DNA of 64,000 nt, from the NCBI GenBank assembly GCA_030710605.1, contig CP092879.1, forward strand, positions 44,087,151-44,151,150. Direction: 5' to 3'. This document shows positions 53,502 through 63,665 of the stretch, one piece after another; within the stretch, counting starts at the first letter, position 1; every line of letters begins with the position of its first letter. The notes under the pieces are model-generated. The model was not told the DNA's origin. It ran no database searches and saw only the letters and a program-made list of their open reading frames with translations. The position numbers and the translations under genes are program-made. This DNA is from Cordylochernes scorpioides. Lineage: Eukaryota; Arthropoda; Arachnida; Pseudoscorpiones; Chernetidae.

Positions 53502-54532
53502 TATTTGTTTTTTGTTTTTTTCATCATTTTGTATTTTCGAAATGTAGTCGTTCAGAGAAATGGTTGCCTACCAGATTGATAGTTCATGGGAATTTTTATT
53601 GGACTATGGGCGCATCTTCAAACTACGCTTCTACATGTGTAGACGCTGATCCCCTTGGTAGCATGAGTATAAACAGTCACAAACCCCATTCACAATGGTA
53701 TCATAGCCTCTACCGTATACGTATTGGAAAAATACCAATAACCAGCTAGGTAAGTAAGCATGGATTCATCTTTCTTATCGAATCATAAAAAAGTCGAGAT
53801 TCAGTTACTTATTATTTTTAAGAAAAAAGGTTTTCAATTCCAGAAATAAGAGTATAATTTACCCACAGAATATGTTGGCGAAGTAATTTTCCACGGAGAT
53901 CACGACTGTTGATGAAATCACCATGTCTTGCTAGAAAAATCACCTCCATATAGACGTTTCTTTCATCGTTCCATCATTTACTAATCCATTAAAATGTCAA
54001 CGTCTTTCTTTCTTCTGACGGACGTCTTTGTCACGTCTGGTTGAAAAAATAACTTCTTGAATAATGCCATTTTATCTGGCATTTCTTTTTTAAATGACAT
54101 GAGAATTAATATTTTTAGAACATGATCCCATATATCAAATAATACTTGAGAGTCTTGATATTTCATTGATTCGTTTACCGTATTTTTGAATATATAAATT
54201 TTGCTTGAATACTTTTGGCATTAATTTAAAAATTTGAATAAGGTAAGAAATATCAAGGTATTCTTATCTTATAAACACCAAAATTCGAAACTATTTTAAA
54301 GGCGTAAGATTCTTTTTGAAATTAAACAATATAAATATACTTGAGAATAATTTGAATTAAAATATATTTATATTTTTGAATCATCGTTAATTAGAAAATG
54401 ATTTGATTTTTGGTAACTAGCATATTCTCCATTGTTTCATCTCTGGTAATGGTTAGAGAAGAGAGAAGAACATAAGACTAATAAAAGAATATAGAGAAAT
54501 ATATTTCAAGTCGAGATTAAATTAAATGTTAT
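53502..54532. other. No gene; R1 arm fragment
   Basis: 54275-54335 carries an R1 arm (aaattcgaaactattttaaa, ggcgtaagattctttt). The rest is unassigned. Confidence 0.4.
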
Positions 54533-54700
54533 CACATTGCAAGAATTACACAAGAAAATGCCTAATAATGATGACAATGTATTAAAACAAACGAAATTAA
54601 AATTAACATACTCCTCATAGAACAAGGCGTCTGAAATTTTGCATACTTGCATTGTCATTGGGATTGAGCTAGTGTGAAAATGTCTTGAAAGCTGTTTGAA
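54533..54700. repeat. Repeat R8, inverted partner of 55965-56110
   Basis: Shares, in opposite orientation, aattaacatac, caaggcgtct, gcatacttgca, tgtcatt and gattgagc with 55965-56110. The pair is 1.3 kb apart. A third partial copy lies at 55820-55900 (ctcaatcctgatgagaatgc). Confidence 0.7.
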
Positions 54701-55289
54701 ATTCTAATTACTGCTCTGTATATTATTGTAGATGGGCGTATCTCTGGCGGATTAGGTATTGGATACTCAGGAATACGAGGAACAAGAACAATGGATGAAG
54801 GAATATCTGAATAGATGATAGCATGTGTATTCTTGCCTCTTCGCCGTTTAGAAGGGTCCGCTATTCACAAGTAGCAGTTATTCGAGTCATCAGTGGGCTC
54901 TCGCCAAATTCTTAGAACAAGAAACCTCATTGCTCTCTATTCACCTCTATGCCATGCTTCCCGTGTTTTAGTGCAAAGACAACAACTAAGGTGAGGTACT
55001 CAAAGTTTATCTTAGTTGCCAAATGGCATGCCGATTTGTTATACTTAACACATCTTGACAGCAGAAAGCAATGAGTATATTTTTAACATCTTTCCCAAAT
55101 AATGTATATATTTAAACATATATTTATTTTTTACACACAAAACCTATATTTTTATAAAATACCAATAAAAATAGTTGAACAACTCACTGATATTTTTAAT
55201 GGCGATTTTGCTTTCTATATTTATAATCTGTGAGGTATTAATTCATTGAAATATTGCAATAATTTATTTTAGAAAAAAAATGTTATATA
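54701..55289. other. No recognised feature
   Basis: 54820-55010 is less AT-rich (cagtgggctctcgccaaatt) but no frame is convincing. Confidence 0.35.
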
Positions 55290-55537
55290 CACCAATACCT
55301 CGCTTTGCGTTTTTTTTTCGAAGTTGCGTCGCTGCTTAATTTTTTTTAATTTTCACTGTGCGTCGTTAGATTTTCGAAGTTGCGTTGTTTTGTATTCGAG
55401 CTTTAATTTTTTTTTTTCCTAAAATATGGCAACACCTTTGTTTTTGATTGCGCCTTCACATATTTTCACTTTGCGTCGTTTCAATTTGCGTCGTGTTTTT
55501 TTGGAACGTAACCCCGACGCAAAGCGAGGTATGGGTG
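55290..55537. mobile_element. MITE with TA target, second family
   Basis: 248 bp between TA dinucleotides; inverted ends caccaatacctcgctttgcg and complement with one mismatch. The interior repeats cgaagttgcgtcg and tgcgtcgtt. Probably pogo/Tc1-derived. Confidence 0.8.
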
Positions 55538-56473
55538 TATATCAACTATATTATTTTATTCATTAGAAATTAATTTATCCCGACATCTCGGTGACAAACT
55601 GACACAAATCTAGAGGTTTTTCTTAAAGAATTATAGACACATGTATATAAGAAATTAATGAGGTTTGTTAGTGCAATTGTTGCTGTAAAATTTATATTGT
55701 AAATTTTTAATCATGGTTATTAAATCGCATAAACGCACACGCAAATATAAATATATATAAAGATTTTATTCAACTTACCTACATGAATGTCCAATAATCT
55801 TGTAATCAATTTTTTACATACTTCCAGAAGACGTAGAAGCTTATATATTTGCACACCAGCTCAATCCTGATGAGAATGCAAGTGTATAAAATATTAAGAA
55901 TTCAGGAAGTATGTTTGGAAGAGAATATAGTTTCCGAATGTTGTAATTAATATTTAACATAATTTCAGACTACTTAGAAATCTATATATTTGCACACTCG
56001 CTTAATCCTAATGACAATACAAGTATGCAAATTTTTAGACGCCTTGATCGATCGAAAGTATGTTAATTTTAATTTCGTTTTTTTTTTTTCAATACATTGT
56101 TATCATTATTATGCATTTTCCTGTGTCTTTCTCACATTTTTCTAATAAATAGATATCCTAGACTCAAAACCGAAGTTTAAGTGTATAATGGCTATTTTTC
56201 AATTGTATGTCTTAATACACCATAAAAACATAGTAAGAACTAAGGAACAAAATGTTGGAAAATAAAAAGAAGAATAGAAAATCAATGATCTTGAAATACT
56301 TTTAGACTGACAACGCTGTAATATAAAAACGAGAACAAAGGTGTGTTGGTTTTGTTTACAAAATTAGTAATTGTAATGTAAATTGTTAATATAATAATAT
56401 AATAAATTTAAAATACTTTCTTAAAAGGTAAAATTGCCTAATTCTTTAAAACCCCTTCAGCTGTAAGTAAACT
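55538..56473. repeat. R8 copies and unassigned AT-rich DNA
   Basis: 55820-55900 and 55965-56110 are R8 units (see 54533-54700). The remainder has no recognised feature. Confidence 0.5.
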
Positions 56474-56819
56474 TGTAGTCGTACTCTTCATTTTGACTAT
56501 TTTAAACATGTTTATAATTAAAAAATATATAATATTTTAAAAGTGTTTTAAAAACTATAATTTTATTAAATAATGAATATGCAAAATAATATACTTCATT
56601 ATTTTATTTATTTTATTTTATTTTAAAATCAATAATAATTTGTATATTTTTGATAACTCTGTGACCTAAAAATATAGAAGTCATTAGATACGTAGTTAGT
56701 TCGTTGCTGGTAGATGTAAATATTAACCACCATTTTAATTTATCAATTTGTATTGTAAATAAAAAATAATTAATTTGATTTAAAAAGGCTAAGGCTATTT
56801 CTTTAAAACATCTACCACA
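56474..56819 (+). repeat. 5' LTR
   Basis: AT-rich LTR. A tatataatatttt stretch near 56528 could be the core promoter. Contains cgttgctggtagatg near its end. Confidence 0.93.
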
Positions 56820-56887
56820 ATTGGTGAGCCGGAATTAAAAAGAACAATTAAATCAAGACGAACAAACATTATTATTAAAATTTCAAG

Positions 56888-57721
56888 ATGGCGACCGAAG
56901 AGGAGTTAACGAGCGGCGGCGGATCGGAACCCTACCATGAAGCCTGCAAGGTAAGCATTAAAATACCTCCATTTTGGACAGATAAACCTGAAATTTGGTT
57001 TTATCAAGTTGAAGCTCAATTTAACATAAATGCGATAACATCCGAAGAAACAAAGTTTAATTACTTAATTGCACAACTTGAGCCAAAATACATTGAAAAT
57101 ATTTGGGACATAATTACTCTCGATAGTAAATTTAAATACACTGAATCTAAAACACGCCTTTTAAATATATTTAAAGATAGTGAAAGTGTTCGAATTAAAA
57201 AACTTATCTCAGGAATAGAACTTGGAAATATGAAACCAAGTCAATTGTTACAAAAATTGAGATCTTTAGCCACTAGTGATATATCTTCTAATTTAATTAA
57301 GACCTTATGGCTAGAGAAATTACCTGACTCAATGAGAAACATATTGCTTGTAAGTGATGAAGATGTGACAAAATTAGCATCAATGGCGGATAAGATTATG
57401 GACATGACTTTTTCTCCTGATGTCTGTGAGGCTAGTTCTTCACAAACCTCTCATAATGTTATGGAGAACCTGTTAGAAAAAATATCTTCACTTGAAAAAC
57501 AAGTAGCTGAAATTAACCTGTCAAGATCAAGGGCATCATTTAGAACTCAACGCCAACGATCTAGATCCAGTAGCCGAATCCGTAGAAAATACGATCCAAA
57601 TGGCAGCTTTTGTTATTACCACTTTCGATTTGGAGCTCGTTGTATTCCTGAAAAATGCAAGCCTCCTTGCAAGTGGGTAATAAATAAGACGAATAATCAG
57701 GAAAACTCCATGCTGCCGTAG
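56888..57721 (+). CDS. gag: Gag polyprotein, 277 aa
   Basis: Forms the cytoplasmic particle that packages element RNA. The first Met is at 56888, 68 nt after the LTR. Residues 20-150 match the arthropod gypsy gag fold (IPPFWTDKPEIWFYQVEAQF, then ETKFNYLIAQL, then PSQLLQKLRSLA, then LWLEKLPDSMRNIL). Residues 195-215 look coiled-coil forming (ENLLEKISSLEKQVAEI). An Arg/Ser-rich RNA-binding stretch follows, then an atypical zinc finger (CYYHFRFGARC, then CKPPCKW). The frame ends TAG at 57721. Pol is open in the -1 frame from about 57692, so the two overlap by about 30 nt, which fits -1 frameshifting. Confidence 0.92.
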   Translation: MATEEELTSGGGSEPYHEACKVSIKIPPFWTDKPEIWFYQVEAQFNINAITSEETKFNYLIAQLEPKYIENIWDIITLDSKFKYTESKTRLLNIFKDSESVRIKKLISGIELGNMKPSQLLQKLRSLATSDISSNLIKTLWLEKLPDSMRNILLVSDEDVTKLASMADKIMDMTFSPDVCEASSSQTSHNVMENLLEKISSLEKQVAEINLSRSRASFRTQRQRSRSSSRIRRKYDPNGSFCYYHFRFGARCIPEKCKPPCKWVINKTNNQENSMLP

Positions 57722-60516
57722 AAGACGCAGCACATTCTACAGCAGATAATTTAAATAGTTGCTGTAAATATCGTCTATTTATAAAAGATAAAAATTCTGG
57801 CCTACAATTTTTAATCGACAGTGGAGCTGATGTCAGCATTGTACCTCCTAATAAAAATGATAAACGTAAAAACGACTACAAGCTCTATGCTGCGAATGGT
57901 TCGGAAATTGAAACCTATGGTGTCAAAATTTTAACCTTGGATCTAGGGTTACGCCGGGAATTTCAATGGCCATTTGTGGTAGCCAAGGTGAACAAAGGCA
58001 TCTTAGGAGCTGATTTTCTAAACAAATTTAACTTACTTATCGATATAAATAAAAGAAAATTAATTGACGGTATTACCAATTTAGCAATAAATGGAGTTAT
58101 AACATCTATTACAGAAAATAATAATATAGTGACACTTTGCAATAATGTAAATTTTTCAAAATTATTATCTAATTACCCTAATATAACCAAACCTGCATTA
58201 TTTCCGACTAAACCAGAACATGATGTAAAACATTTCATAATAACTGAAGGACCTCCTGTACACTCAAAAGCAAGACAGCTTGATCCCAAATTTATGTTGG
58301 AAAATGATATAATACGACCATCAAAATCTCATTGGGCTAGTCCATTACATATGGTTGCCAAGAAAGATGGTTCTTTCCGATTATGTGGTGACTATAGACA
58401 ACTTAATGCTAAAACTGTCACAGACAGATATCCTATACCACCCATTGAAGATTTTCATCATATTTTAAAAGACGCCAAGATATTTTCCAAAATTGATTTG
58501 CTGAAAGCCTATTTTCAGATACCAATCGAGGAAAAAGATAAATGCAAAACAGCTGTGATTACACCATTTGGACTTTTTGAAAATAATGTAATGAATTTTG
58601 GCCTTAAAAGTGCACCATCTTTCCAACGATTTATACATGAAGTTTTATGGGGCTTAGATTTTGTCTTTTCCTATTTAGATGATATATTAATTGCATCGGC
58701 TAGTGAGGTAGAACATTCTAGACATCTCAAAATTATTTTTGAAAGACTAAATAAATATGGTCTCAAAATAAACGTTTCGAAATCTATATTTGGTGTAACT
58801 GAATTGAATTTTCTAGGATATCTTGTTACACCAGAAGGTTCAAAACCTTTGCCTGATAAAGTACAAGCAATTGTTGACTACAAGTTACCTGAAACTGTTC
58901 ATGACCTTCGAACTTTTCTAGGCATGATCAATTTTTATAGAAGATATTTAAAAGATGCGGCACAAACTCAAGCAATTTTACATGAATACCTTAGAGGTGC
59001 AAGGAAAAAAGATAAGCGTAAAATCCATTGGACAAAGGAAGCTCAGATTCAATTTGAAAGGTGTAAACAAAGTTTAATAAATGCAACCTTATTATCCTTT
59101 CCCCATCCTGAACTACCCCTGTCACTAAGTGCAGACGCATCGGAGACAGCAATTGGAGGGGTAATTCAACAAAAAGAAAATGGAATGTGGAGACCAGTCG
59201 CATTTTTTTCTAAAAAATTAAATAATACACAAAAGAATTACAGCACCTATGATAGAGAACTTCTTTCAATTTATCTCTCAATTAAACATTTCAAATATTT
59301 GTTAGAAGAAAGAGAGTTTGTGATTTTCACAGATCATAAGCCATTAATATATGCTTTCGTGCAGAAATCTGAAAAAGCAACTCCAAGACAATTGCGACAA
59401 TTGCAGTTTATATCGCAATTTTCAACTGATATTCGGCATATTAAAGAACAAGACAATATTGTTGCTGATGCTCTTTCAAGAATTGAAGAATTAACCTTGC
59501 TTGATTATGATGAAATTGCAGAAAGACAAAGAAATGATGAGGAGCTTAGAAACTTACAAAGTACATCAAAATCATTGAATTTCAAGCAATATCCTCTTTC
59601 ATCTGGGAAATACTTGTGGTGTGACACATCTACAAATCATATTAGGCCTTATATTCCAGAATCTTTTAGATTTAGGATGTTTCAACAAATTCATGGCTTA
59701 TCCCATCCAGGTATCAGATCTACTGTTAAGCAAATGTCATCAAAATTTATTTGGAGAAGCATAAAAAAGGATGTTCAGCAATGGTCTCGATGTTGCATCC
59801 CATGTCAAAAAAATAAGGTTACACGACATACTAAGTCAAATATTGGAGAATTCCAAGACCCTATGGAAAGATTTACCGAGGTACATATTGATCTTGTAGG
59901 TCCTCTACCTCCATCTAATGGCAATACTTATTGTCTAACTTGTATAGACAGATTTTCAAATTGGATGGAGGTTGTTCCTTTGGAAAATATTTCAGCTGAG
60001 AGAGTAGCTAGGGCTTTCTATGAAAATTGGATTTCACGATTCGGTACCCCACACAGACTGATTTCAGATCGAGGAGCACAATTCACCTCTGAAACATTTA
60101 AATGCCTGTCAAGACTCTGTGGATTTAAATTACAGCATACTGCAGCTTACCACCCACAGTACAATGGTAAAGTGGAGCGTCTTCATAGAACAATAAAAGC
60201 AGCACTGAGAACTCATGATAATTTAGCCTGGAGTGAAACGCTTCCAACTGTTCTTCTTGGATTACGCACTGCGTTACGGGAAGACACGAACCTCACAATT
60301 GCTAAAATGGTTTATGGACAAAATATCCGTCTTCCAGGAGAATTCTTCTGTGAAACTAAGATCCTGCCATCATCAGAGACTTTTGCAAATAAACTCCAAA
60401 AGCAAATGGAATCTATGGGACCAAGACAAAATAAGGTAAAATCTTCATATAAGATATTTGTGCCCAAGGATTTGTCATCGTGCTCGCATATTTTCCTTCG
60501 TGTTGATAAAAGGTAA
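57693..60516 (+). CDS. pol: Pol polyprotein: protease, RT, RNase H, integrase
   Basis: Open from the gag overlap; the internal Met at 57937 is not the true start. Protease: FLIDSGADVSIVP (57808-57846). Numbering from the Met at 57937: RT with YRQLNAKT and catalytic YLDD at 246-249; RNase H with D400 (SADAS), E441, D466 (TDHKPL) and D511 (ADALSR); integrase zinc finger H586, H590, C619/C620, C623; integrase core D652 (HIDLVG), D711 (ISDRGAQF), E747 (GKVERLHR), with 35 residues between D711 and E747. All catal­ytic residues are present. The frame ends early at 60516 because of the frameshift described next. Confidence 0.93.
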
Positions 60517-60794
60517 AGAAATCTCTAGAACCATCATATAATGGACCCTTTCCAGTACTGACTAGAACTGAAAAATACTTTACAATTTGTGTAAAAGGAA
60601 GAGACATGACAGTTTCTATTGATAGATTGAAGCCAGCTTATTTATTAGGAGATTTTAAATCAGACAATTTTGTTACGACACAGCCAGTTGTGACAAGACC
60701 AAATATTTCAGAACAGACTCAAGTACCCTCTGATATCAAGACATCTCGTTCTGGAAGAATCATTCAACTTCCTGTTAGATTTCAAGACCAATAG
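60507..60794 (+). pseudogene. pol: Integrase C-terminal tail, out of frame
   Basis: Continues pol in another frame: RKSLEPSYNGPFPVLTR (the GPY/F module), then DMTVSIDRLKPAYL, ending TAG/TAA at 60792-60794. The upstream frame stops within HIFLRVDKR. A two-base gain or one-base loss near gataaaaggtaaag (60506-60519) would explain it. The tail normally contacts DNA or chromatin at integration, so this copy probably lacks that function. Confidence 0.85.
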
Positions 60795-60886
60795 ACTTTA
60801 ACCTATTTAATAAGTAAATATTGATGTACATCCAAGTAGCTGAGCAGCTGTAAATATACGCAACTTAGTTACTGGGAGGAGAGTAA

Positions 60887-61231
60887 TGTAGTCGTACTCT
60901 TCATTTTGACTATTTTAAACATTTTTTTAATTAAAAAATATATAATATTTTAGAAGTGTTTTAAAACTATAATTTTATTAAATAATGAATATGCAAAATA
61001 ATATACTTCATTATTTTATTTATTTTATTTTATTTTAAAATCAATAATAATTTGTATATTTTTGATAACTCTGTGACCTAAAAATATAGAAGTCATTAGA
61101 TACGTAGTTAGTTCGTTGCTGGTAGATGTAAATATTAACCACCATTTTAATTTATCAATTTGTATTGTAAATAAAAAATAATTAATTTGATTTAAAAAGG
61201 CTAAGGCTATTTCTTTAAAACATCTACCACA
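60887..61231 (+). repeat. 3' LTR
   Basis: Near-identical to the 5' LTR. Followed by aact. Confidence 0.93.
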
Positions 61232-61605
61232 AACTTGTTATTTGTTGTTTCATTGTCTGAACTAAAAGAGATTCCCAACACAAAAATCGTATTACGCAGT
61301 ATTTTTTTTTGTTGTTGAAGAAATCATATTTATTCTATTTTCTAATTTTGTTGTCCAATTCTGAATTGTATCACTATATTATAGAATGCTTTAATTAATT
61401 TTTTGATTTTCATTATATACCATAAAGTGTTTTAAGCATTATTTGTAGGGAAAACATTCATTTGAGGAGATCCCGGGTGAAGCCGTTTCATAATTTTAAT
61501 TTTAACGAAAATATAATTTTAAAAAACATTTTAAAAATATATACGCACTCAGGGGAAAGAATGCTCTTGGGTAAAACCCGGGTGTTGAACGGGTCATTCA
61601 GCTAG
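61232..61605 (+). mobile_element. Helitron-like 3' end
   Basis: Ends cattcagctag followed by T (61606), with hairpin acccg-ggtgttgaa-cgggt just before. An inner gatcccgggtgaagccg box resembles other Helitron ends. The 5' end is not visible; the gypsy element may lie inside it. Confidence 0.55.
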
Positions 61606-61929
61606 TTATAAATAATTCCAAAAACCGTTCATAGATGGCGTTAGTAATTCTAGGTACAGCCTTAGATAAAATGTTTGAAGGTTAAAAAGTACAACTTCCT
61701 TTAAGGCTGGCTGACAATAAATATATATGCTTCTGGTGTTTTCTGGAGATGGCCTCTTATAATCTTTAAGAAAATATATTGCAATGGTGATATTTGAAAC
61801 GCTTTTGATTGATTCAGATTTTTTTATTGACACACATTTTGGGGGTTTGAGAAAAAAAGTCTAAAATGATATTTTTAAAAATTACCTTTCGTCTCTCAAC
61901 GAGATCGTAATTGAAATCCCACAATATCA
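61606..61929. other. No recognised feature
   Basis: AT-rich, no gene. Confidence 0.35.
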
Positions 61930-62160
61930 TGTTAAACAAACTTTCAATTGACTTTACTGCGATATAAACTATTGGAAGGGCTCTTTTGCTAATCAGAGGT
62001 TAATCTTTCCAGCGTTTTGCTAATTTTTCATCGATGTAAAGGAGAAATCACTAGTATAGTTTAACACTGATGAGCCAAGCCCCCCCCCCCCCTCCCTCCC
62101 CAGTATTTTACACTGCAGTAAGGACTAAAGTTATGTTTATTTGAAATATAAAAACTCGTG
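61930..62160. repeat. R1 fragments, inverted pair
   Basis: ttgactttactgcgatataa on the left and cactgcagtaaggactaaag on the right, with gctaatcagaggttaatc and cactgatgagccaagcc between. A C-rich run lies at 62080-62100. Confidence 0.6.
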
Positions 62161-62199
62161 TGTTTAATAGTTGTTGTTTTTTTTATCTAAAGGAGAATG

Positions 62200-62390
62200 T
62201 TGTATGACACTACATAATGTACATGACGCCTCTGCTACCGCTGCAGAGTTTGGTGGAGAATCGCCAGCGGGTCTTCAGCGACACCAAGCTAAAATCAATG
62301 TTTAATTGATTTTTTTTTCCACTATACAGCGGTCTTTTATTTCTGAAAAGCACATGTGCTCCTGGTTAGGATATGCCCTTTTTATTTTTA
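62200..62390 (+). repeat. R2 3' part
   Basis: Contains aaaatcaatgtttaattgat, gaaaagcacatgtgctcctg, ttaggatatgccctttttat. The ribozyme region is replaced by unrelated sequence. Confidence 0.65.
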
Positions 62391-62394
62391 ATAT

Positions 62395-62820
62395 CACACA
62401 CACACACAAAGCCTTTATTAAGACGTTAGTCTTATACAGATTCTCCATACAAGGTGCAATAACAGGAAAAGAGCAGCACAGGAAACCAGTAGTTCCGCAA
62501 CTATATACAATTATTAGTAATATAAGGAAAAGTAAGATTTAATATGAAAGGTCGACGCCATCGCCTCAAGTCTTCAATTCCATAAGCGCGGAGCAGAAAT
62601 AGGGACTAAGTTATTTAGTTCGCCATAAATATAGCATCCAGACACAAAAAGGAGGTTTACTCCAGCACAGCCATCCCTATCACCAGCTCCGCAATCTCAT
62701 CGTCGACCAACACGATGGCCCCTCGATGTTTCGTCATCATTATGAGGTGTAAGAACAATAGCTTCCAAGTTCTCTTTTCTCCCTCTTTACACCTACTGCC
62801 TTGTAAAAATTATATATTAT
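62395..62820 (-). mobile_element. LINE 3' end, minus strand
   Basis: In minus orientation ends aataaaggctttgtgtg with hairpin AAGAC-taa-CGTCTT before it. Upstream an ORF end reads VLVDDEIAELVIGMAVLE and stops near 62660. Part of the TTG-tailed LINE group. No TSD identified. Confidence 0.65.
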
Positions 62821-62968
62821 TTTTAATATCAACACCTGAATGTTTTTTTTTTACATATATGTATGATTATCTTTTTAAAATAGTGAAAACTGTGCACTTT
62901 TGTATGTATCGACACGATGTCAATAAAATTATTTTAATTGTCAATTGCCTAAAGGAGAATATATACAG

Positions 62969-63089
62969 GGCAGAGCGGAGCCGACATGGCATGCGACCCC
63001 TGGAGACTTCACGAATGCGGTCGGGGCGCCCTACAGATCTTCCTTGCCAAACCCTACAAGAGGGAGAAGGAGTTGACAATATTCTGTCA
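62969..63089 (+). other. Candidate host exon, weak
   Basis: 121-bp GC-rich island between atatacag and gtaagtatt, which fit acceptor and donor sites. Two frames are open; one reads ADMACDPWRLHECGRGALQ, then FLAKPYKREKELTIFCQ. I do not recognise the product. The upstream pyrimidine tract is poor. Confidence 0.25.
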
Positions 63090-63159
63090 GTAAGTATTAT
63101 TCCCATTATATACCATATGTCATTATACTATGCCATGGAGACTACATACATTAATTACT

Positions 63160-63355
63160 TATTTGTCGAAAAAAAAAGATACTTCACCCATTAAATCTTT
63201 TTATTACCTCGACGTTTCGACAAAAACCTTTTGTCCTCGTCAGGAGCAAACAAAAATTAAAACATTTGGCAAAGCGTTAAAAATATTTACTGGCCAAAGT
63301 ATCTTTATTTTAAAGAAATATGTATGCCGGCCAGGCAGCCTCTATCTTTACGATT
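63160..63355 (-). repeat. R3 copy with intact ribozyme core
   Basis: From cttcacccattaaatc through ccgacgtttcgac-like words, cctcgtcaggagcaaac and tttggcaaagcg to tttactggccaaagtatc and the terminus ccggccaggcagcctctatc. Confidence 0.8.
63206..63247 (-). ncRNA. Hammerhead ribozyme-like motif, R3
   Basis: Minus strand: GCTC, CTGACGA, extra G, stem II GACAAAA-ggt-TTTTGTC, GAAA, CGTC, GAGGT. Stem I is CTC/GAG (3 bp) followed by an internal loop and a further A/T helix. Stem III is AC/GT without loop; the triplet is GTC, the most common hammerhead cleavage triplet. Predicted cut is after 63211 on the minus strand. Confidence 0.62.
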
Positions 63356-63389
63356 AATTACTTATTTGTTGAGTTTTATAAGACAATTT

Positions 63390-63665
63390 AATAAACAATG
63401 CTTCCAGGGCTAAGTTTCTTGTACAACCTTTTATTTTAAAGCTTTCCGACTTGTCAGTCCTTCAACGGGAGTATCACGTTAACAAATTAATGATAAATAT
63501 TTTAATACAAATTATTATTTACCTATTTTAAATACTTATGATATTGAGAGAGATAAATATATTTTAACATTCAAAGAAACATTTAAAAAATATATATACA
63601 TCTTAGATACGCGCAGGTTTAACGGTATCTCTAAACTTCAAACTAAATCTAATAAATTCCTGAAC
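63390..63665. repeat. Family C repeat, second copy
   Basis: gcttccagggctaagtttct, tgtacaacc, gacttgtcagtccttcaac, gagtatcac, then AT-rich DNA parallel to 43440-43735. Minus strand motif: CCGTTGA, stem GGAC/GTC, GAAAGCTT. Confidence 0.7.

Larger units (their letters stand above)
56474..61231 (+). mobile_element. Young Ty3/gypsy LTR retrotransposon, nearly intact
   Basis: 4758 bp. LTRs at 56474-56819 (346 bp) and 60887-61231 (345 bp) start tgtagtcgtactc and end ctaccaca; I count three substitutions and one 1-base indel between them. The 4-bp duplication aact flanks the element (56470-56473, 61232-61235). After the 5' LTR comes a-ttggtgagccggaatt, the likely primer site. Before the 3' LTR is the purine tract gggaggagagtaa. 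Order: gag, then protease, RT, RNase H, integrase with a GPF module. No env. The only clear defect is one frameshift near 60512. Confidence 0.96.

Noticed and set aside
55820-55900. CTGATGAG in R8 as another ribozyme.
   Set aside because: No pairing stem II and no GAAA at the right distance.
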